Shown piece after piece: positions 59,842-64,000 of a DNA stretch of 64,000 nucleotides. Source of the DNA: Paraburkholderia susongensis. GTDB lineage: Bacteria; Pseudomonadota; Gammaproteobacteria; Burkholderiales; Burkholderiaceae. Positions within the stretch are counted from its first letter, which is position 1, and the number at the start of each line of letters is the position of its first letter. The stretch is from NCBI RefSeq assembly GCF_900177725.1, contig NZ_FXAT01000021.1, positions 1 to 64,000 of the forward strand. Reading direction: 5' to 3'. The notes under the pieces are model-generated. The model did not search any database. It was not told the DNA's origin and worked only from the letters and a program-made list of their open reading frames with translations. The position numbers were made by a program, and so were the translations under genes.

Positions 59842-59990
59842 ACCGGGTCCTTGTCCGGCGGTCCTTCGGGCCGCTGCGGTTCCTCGACATGGTGGCCGGG
59901 CGCCGGCGGCACGAGCGGGTCGGCTTCCGGGTCGCGGTTCGGATCGGCATGGGGGTCGGGAATCGGGCTGGTGTGCATGTCGTAGCTCAT
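59838..59990 (-). CDS. Small proline/aspartate-rich protein (50 aa)
   Basis: A 50-residue ORF starting MSYDMHTSPIPDPH with AAGGTG upstream. It is rich in Pro, Asp and Glu (DPNRDPEADPLVPPAPGHH) and has no hydrophobic segment. It is probably an unstructured small protein of a kind common in Burkholderiaceae. No function can be assigned, and the frame is open only in this reading. Confidence 0.55.
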   Translation of the reverse strand: MSYDMHTSPIPDPHADPNRDPEADPLVPPAPGHHVEEPQRPEGPPDKDPV

Positions 59991-60111
59991 TGCGTCACCT
60001 TTGCGGTTGAGAAGCGCGCGAATCTGGCGGATAGAGGCGATGCGGGCGAGCGCGCTCGCGATTTTTCTTCAAGCGTAGGCGCTGGCCGCGCTTCCTGCTT
60101 CTACTTTTCCC

Positions 60112-60819
60112 TTACTTTCTCGCGCGGCGGCGGCCGACGCTCAGTTGCCAGTAACGCTCTGTCGCGAAGATGTCGTCGTAATTGCCCGCGCCGAACGCGC
60201 GCAACTGGCTCGCATAAGCGTTGACCGCTTCGCGCTTGAGCTGCGCGCGGCGCTGCACGTCGATCGTATGACCCGCGCTCGGGCTGGCCGGCGTCGCGAC
60301 GATGCCGCGCTGCGCGAGATCGGCGAGCCGCGCCTGCACGGCGCCGGGCGTGCGCCGGTGGATCGCTTCCTCGTAGCCGAACCAGTCCAGATGCGTGAGC
60401 CGCGGCAGGATTTCGCAGCAGGCTTCGAACACGCGAGCGTGGTCGTCGTGATGCAGGCCGAGCGGCATCAGCAGCGTGTTCGCGGTCGTGCGGTAGATCG
60501 TTTCCTCGAGCGCGGCCGCCATCTGGCCGATCGACGGCGAATCGGCGTACTGGCTGGCGTGAAACGGCATGCGCAGCGGAATCGCGTCGAGCACTTCGAG
60601 CGCGCGGTTGTCTTCGCGCGTGCGTTCGCGGATGGCCTCTCGGGAACTCGTGAAGCCTGCCTTTTCATCCCACTCGGTGCGCATGTCATGTTCGGGCGGA
60701 GCGGCGAACACCGTGCAGACGGCGGCGTCCGGATGCGCGGCGAGCAACGCGCCGCAACTGAAGACGGCGTCGTCGAAATGGGGCGAGACGATGAAAAGGC
60801 GTGGGCTGGTTTCGCTCAT
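60112..60819 (-). CDS. PIG-L family deacetylase
   Basis: This 235-residue protein has the PIG-L metal-site motif SPHFDDAVFSCG (HxDD) near residue 11 and a second LGLHHDDH around residue 120. Such zinc-dependent enzymes remove acetyl groups from N-acetylglucosaminyl compounds or small conjugates. ATG 60819 is preferred by the domain start; 20 further codons upstream are not conserved-looking. It lies near, but opposite to, the phosphonate operon, so a link to phosphonate-decorated glycans is possible but only by position. Confidence 0.9.
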   Translation of the reverse strand: MSETSPRLFIVSPHFDDAVFSCGALLAAHPDAAVCTVFAAPPEHDMRTEWDEKAGFTSSREAIRERTREDNRALEVLDAIPLRMPFHASQYADSPSIGQMAAALEETIYRTTANTLLMPLGLHHDDHARVFEACCEILPRLTHLDWFGYEEAIHRRTPGAVQARLADLAQRGIVATPASPSAGHTIDVQRRAQLKREAVNAYASQLRAFGAGNYDDIFATERYWQLSVGRRRARK

Positions 60820-61143
60820 GGGCGTGCGGCTAGGGTTCGAGGCGCGGCTACGGTGATGTGGCGAGGCTTGAGGTTGCAAGGCAGGTGCGCGCGAAAAAAC
60901 GCGGCGTCACCTCAGCTTAGGCGGAATCGCAACGGATTGCGCACGGTAGTCGGACGCGCAAGCGGTGTGCCTGAGCACGGGCGGCTCGTCGCGCGCGACG
61001 GGGTAATCGTGCGGATGAAGCCAGATGCTTTGCCGTGGCTGTGTAGTGAGATTGGGGCGTGCGATTGGGTAGCGTGACTGCGCAGTGCGACAGTGCGGCA
61101 CGACAGTGTGGCGTGGCTGTTTAGCGCGAAACCGAAACGAAAC
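60820..61143. other. Intergenic region, 324 bases
   Basis: This gap lies between the PIG-L start and the end of udgX (both minus strand). It contains a stretch of imperfect GTGCGACAGT-type repeats near 61075-61120. No gene was recognised. Confidence 0.5.
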
Positions 61144-62661
61144 CTATGGCTCCTGCGCCGCCAACACCGCCGCGCGGCTAAACGCCGCCACCATGTTCGC
61201 GACGATATCCTCGCGCAGCCGCGCGTCGGCGGTTCGCAGCGCATACGACGGATGCCACGTCGGCACGATCAGACGCCCGCGATGCGCGATCGTCAGCCCG
61301 AGGTATTCGGACAGATTGACGTGCGTGCCGGTCAACGCTTTCAGCGCGGTCGGGCCGAGTGCGACGACGACGCGCGGCGCGACCCGCGTCAGTTCGTCTT
61401 GCAGCCAGTACCCGCACGCGTCGGCTTCGCTGCGCTCCGGCGTGCGATGGATGCGCTGCTCGCCGACGCGCTGCTGATGCGGCCGCTGTCTGCCCGGCTG
61501 CTGTTTGCCAGGAATTTCCCACTTGTAATGCTTGACCGCATAGGTCAGATACAACGCCGCGCGTTCGAGACCGGCACGCGCGAGCACCGTATCGAGCAAC
61601 TGACCGGCCGCGCCGCCAAACGGCTCGCCGTGCTGGTTCTCGTATTCGCCGGGCTGCTCGCCGAGCGCCATGATCGCCGCGTGAGCAGGTCCGATGCCCG
61701 CGACGGCCTGCTTCGCGTTGCGCCACAGTCCGCAGCGCCGGCAGGTAGCGAGCGGGCCGCTCGGCTCGCGCAACGGCGGCATGAGCGTCGACGCTTCGAT
61801 GGGCGGCGCCTGCGGCACGCTGACGGCGGCGCGCTGCGCGCCGAGCCGCGTGCGCTCACGTGCGAGATCCGCGGGCAGCGGCGGACCGGCGGGCGGCATA
61901 CGCCAGTAACCCAGCGGCACGGGCACAGGGCGGTCGTTGACGACGTTTGCGTACCAGGCGAGCCAGAGCGCTTCGGCGGGTTCGCTCGTGATCGCTTCTC
62001 CGGTCATCGCGCTCGCGGGCAAAGCGTGCGCGGCCTCGATGCTTTCCTCCGCAGCCGGACGGTCGATGCGCAGCAGCATGCCGTTCCAGAACGCCGCGCC
62101 CTGCGGCGTCGCGAGCATCCACGTGGAATCGCCCATACCCTCGACGAACTCCGCGGCGGCGCGCTCGAGCAGATCGTGATGCGGCTCGTACCAGCCGACG
62201 AACTCCGGCGGACCCATCGACGGATCGCGCCGTCTGAACCGCGTGCGAAGCACCAGTTCGGCGGTTTCCTGCTCGATTGTCTCGACGCGTTGCGCGAGCA
62301 GCATGCCATCGGGGTCTCGCAGTTCGATGACGTCGCGTTCGCCGTGAGTCCAGCGCCACAGAATGCGGTAGAGCAGCGCCCAGCGATCGTCTGCGCGAAA
62401 GCATGCGGCGGTTTTCAGTCTGGCGAGCAGCTCGCGGGGGATCGCAAATGCGGGGCGGGCCGGGTGGGGGAGCCCGGCGCTGTGGGCTGTTTCATTGGGA
62501 GCCGGTTCGGCGCGTGGCGCTGCGGCCTGTTCGGCTTCAACTCCAGGTTCGAGGGTGGTTTCGATCCACTCGACCGACCGGGGTTCGAGGCCCTCGCGCA
62601 GCGCCTCTCGCGCCGCGCGGCGCCAGGCGGCAAAAGTCGGTTCGATCGGGATGCGCTTCAT
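61144..62661 (-). CDS. udgX: UdgX-family uracil-DNA-binding protein fused to DUF4130-type domain
   Basis: This 505-residue protein has an N-terminal half resembling the DUF4130/TIGR03915 putative DNA-repair domain (LLYRILWRWTHGERDVIE). Its C-terminal half is a UDG-fold domain with the UdgX-type motif GEQPG at 334-338, the Fe-S Cys residues (TCRRCGLW) and the R-loop RIHRTP, whose His405 is the residue that links covalently to uracil DNA in UdgX. An Arg/Gln-rich insert of about 20 residues precedes the loop. A LexA box lies 12 bases ahead of the ATG, so it is SOS-controlled. No good ribosome-binding site is visible. Confidence 0.88.
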   Translation of the reverse strand: MKRIPIEPTFAAWRRAAREALREGLEPRSVEWIETTLEPGVEAEQAAAPRAEPAPNETAHSAGLPHPARPAFAIPRELLARLKTAACFRADDRWALLYRILWRWTHGERDVIELRDPDGMLLAQRVETIEQETAELVLRTRFRRRDPSMGPPEFVGWYEPHHDLLERAAAEFVEGMGDSTWMLATPQGAAFWNGMLLRIDRPAAEESIEAAHALPASAMTGEAITSEPAEALWLAWYANVVNDRPVPVPLGYWRMPPAGPPLPADLARERTRLGAQRAAVSVPQAPPIEASTLMPPLREPSGPLATCRRCGLWRNAKQAVAGIGPAHAAIMALGEQPGEYENQHGEPFGGAAGQLLDTVLARAGLERAALYLTYAVKHYKWEIPGKQQPGRQRPHQQRVGEQRIHRTPERSEADACGYWLQDELTRVAPRVVVALGPTALKALTGTHVNLSEYLGLTIAHRGRLIVPTWHPSYALRTADARLREDIVANMVAAFSRAAVLAAQEP

Positions 62662-62673
62662 GATGAAAAAATA

Positions 62674-62689
62674 CTGTATGGATATACAG
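62674..62689. promoter_or_regulatory. LexA (SOS) box of udgX
   Basis: CTGTATGGATATACAG fits CTGT-N8-ACAG exactly and lies in a wider dyad ATACTGTAT...ATACAGTAT. It is 12 bases upstream of the udgX ATG and would overlap its promoter or 5' end. Confidence 0.87.
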
Positions 62690-62801
62690 TATGCGCGCAA
62701 ATGGCCCCTTGGAACAAGGGTGGCGTGTTCCGCAAGTGAGCGGTTTCGCGCGAAGCTGAGGTGCAGGTGCAGATCCGCACCGGCCTCCCACCGAACCGCC
62801 C

Positions 62802-63389
62802 CTAAATCCGCCGCAAATCTTCCGGCGTATCCACGTCCCGCAAAATGCCCGGATCATCGACGCTTACGCGCGTCAGCGGTTCAGTCATCAGCAGCGATTT
62901 CGCGCCCGTGTCGCCGTCGAGCGCGAGCAGCGCATTGCGATGCTCCGCGCCGAAACCGACCGGATGGCCGCGCTGTCCCTGGTAAAACGGCGCGACGAGC
63001 GAAGCGCCGTTATCGAGTCCGCGTGCCACGGCTTCGATCGTCGGGACGGCGATGCGCGGCATGTCCGCGAGCGCGACGATCCAGCCTTCGGCGTCGTCGC
63101 TCGCCGCGATGCCCGCCGCGAGGCTCGCGCCCATGCCGCGTTCGGCGCTGGCCGCGAACACGACGTCGCAGCCGGCGTCGTTCAGCATGCGGGCGAGTGC
63201 GTCCGAGCCGGGCCGGACCACGGCGAGCACCCGTGAGACGACCCGCAGCAGCCGATGTGCCGATTCATGCGCGACCGCCGTGCCGTCGGGCATGCGCGCG
63301 AGGAGCTTGTTGTGCAGTCCGTGCGGATCGAAACGCGAGCCGAAACCTGCGGCGAGCAACACGCCAGTGGCGAGCGAGGCGTAGGCCAT
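62802..63389 (-). CDS. mocA: MocA-like molybdenum cofactor cytidylyltransferase
   Basis: This 195-residue protein of the MobA/MocA nucleotidyltransferase fold has the NTP-binding motif GVLLAAGFGSRFDPHG at the N-terminus, RGMGASLAAGIA, and ADMPRI for the metal. Members attach CMP to molybdopterin for hydroxylases of the xanthine oxidase family. The neighbouring gene encodes exactly such a hydroxylase subunit, which supports MocA over MobA. It lies 149 bases downstream of that gene's stop, on the same strand. Confidence 0.87.
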   Translation of the reverse strand: MAYASLATGVLLAAGFGSRFDPHGLHNKLLARMPDGTAVAHESAHRLLRVVSRVLAVVRPGSDALARMLNDAGCDVVFAASAERGMGASLAAGIAASDDAEGWIVALADMPRIAVPTIEAVARGLDNGASLVAPFYQGQRGHPVGFGAEHRNALLALDGDTGAKSLLMTEPLTRVSVDDPGILRDVDTPEDLRRI

Positions 63390-63538
63390 CGGCGGATACC
63401 GGAAGAGGGAATGGAACCGATTGTGCGATGCAACGCCATGGGAGGCAAGCGCGAGTGTGGATGCGTGGGGGTTGGCCGTGCCGTTTTTTCAGGGCGCGGT
63501 GGTTGTTGGTTCAACGCAAAACCCCAACGCAATCCTCC

Positions 63539-64000
63539 TTAAGCCCGCATCACCTTATCGAGCGTAATCGGCAAATCCCGCACTCGTACTCCCGTCGCGT
63601 GATACACCGCATTCGCGATCGCAGCCGGCACGCCGGTAATACCGATCTCGCCGATGCCGCGCACGCCGAGCGAGTTGATATAGGGATCGGGACGATCGAG
63701 GAAAGTGATGTCGAGCGTGTCGATGTCGGCATTCACCGGCACGTGATACTCGGCGAGGTTCGCGTTGGTGAAGCGCCCAAAGCGCGTATCGAGCGTCGAC
63801 TCTTCCTGCAGCGCCGCGCCGATGCCCCATACGATGCCGCCCATCATCTGGCTGTGCGCGGTTTTCTCGTTGAGCACCCGCCCCACATCGTAGACGGCGA
63901 CCACGCGCGGCACGCGGATCGTGCCGAGTTCGGCATCGACGTGCACCTCGACGAACACCGCGCCGAACGAGTGAAGCGAGTACTTCTGCTTCTCGTCGCC
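63539..64000 (-). CDS. Molybdenum hydroxylase large subunit, C-terminal part (partial)
   Basis: The ORF runs off the window end at 64000 and ends at 63539; 153 residues are visible. The segment VYDVGRVLNEKTAHSQMMGG, with VWGIGAALQEE and GVRGIGEIGITGVPAAIANAV, matches the C-terminus of xanthine dehydrogenase/aldehyde oxidase molybdopterin-binding subunits. GIGEIG-type residues hold the active-site Glu. These enzymes hydroxylate aldehydes or N-heterocycles. The partner small subunits should be beyond the window, and MocA follows on the same strand. Confidence 0.93.
   Translation of the reverse strand, partial: GDEKQKYSLHSFGAVFVEVHVDAELGTIRVPRVVAVYDVGRVLNEKTAHSQMMGGIVWGIGAALQEESTLDTRFGRFTNANLAEYHVPVNADIDTLDITFLDRPDPYINSLGVRGIGEIGITGVPAAIANAVYHATGVRVRDLPITLDKVMRA

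Noticed and set aside
61093..62739. Long plus-strand ORF opposite udgX
   Set aside because: Antisense frame without domain features; udgX shows the diagnostic motifs.

Overview
This 64 kb window is a GC-rich chromosomal segment of a Burkholderiaceae bacterium, most likely Paraburkholderia or a close relative. The evidence is the AcnD/PrpF branch of the 2-methylcitrate cycle, the many MFS, LysR, IclR and GntR catabolic modules, beta/gamma-type LexA boxes (CTGT-N8-ACAG) and the codon bias. I see no rRNA, tRNA, insertion sequence, prophage or CRISPR array. It reads as a series of accessory metabolic modules with a few housekeeping genes.

Region by region. (1) 1-5455: the end of prpC, then acnD, prpF and an MFS gene overlapping prpF, which form the propionate 2-methylcitrate pathway. 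(2) 5491-6208: a small copper-response unit (heavy-metal-binding protein plus a DUF305 protein) behind a CueR-type promoter. (3) 6357-6980: an orphan, degenerate ABC ATPase. (4) 7155-16210: a catabolic cluster with a shikimate-dehydrogenase-like protein, two KstD/fumarate-reductase-type flavoproteins, a NIPSNAP protein, a TIM-barrel isomerase, an AAHS aromatic-acid transporter and an IclR regulator. It carries two matching palindromic operators and looks like a dehydrogenation or aromatisation route for a hydroaromatic acid. (5) 16340-23756: a TSUP exporter, a second AAHS transporter, two membrane acyltransferases (acyltransferase-3 and OpgC type) and a secreted tannase/feruloyl esterase. (6) 23904-29216: an ABC-2 exporter pair, an amidase, a LuxR solo and an AraC regulator. 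(7) 29602-33104: an OFA-family transporter with its 42-residue partner and an MHS-family transporter, both preceded by copies of an unusual hairpin/mini-ORF leader. (8) 33409-46706: an oxalate/formyl-CoA region. A GntR regulator and its repeated operator precede a ThDP lyase, frc and a FAH-family gene. A PntB-like relic, LysR genes, an OxlT-type transporter, an aldehyde dehydrogenase and a ketopantoate-reductase-like gene follow. (9) 46815-53232: LysE exporters, a lipoprotein, a YigZ protein, a DsbA-like isomerase and a second FtsI-type PBP. (10) 53668-59795: a chemoreceptor and a three-gene 2-aminoethylphosphonate biosynthesis operon with a fused nucleotidyltransferase domain. (11) 59838-64000: a small proline-rich protein, a PIG-L deacetylase, an SOS-box-controlled UdgX fusion, a MocA-like cytidylyltransferase and the end of a molybdenum hydroxylase large subunit.

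The best candidates for something undescribed are the repeated hairpin/mini-ORF leaders ahead of the two transporters, the IclR-controlled double-flavoprotein cluster, the Frc-linked ThDP lyase that lacks the oxalyl-CoA decarboxylase active-site pair, the AEP operon with its fused nucleotidyltransferase, and a LexA box with no obvious target gene near 49970. All family assignments are by reading the translated sequence, and no database search was run.
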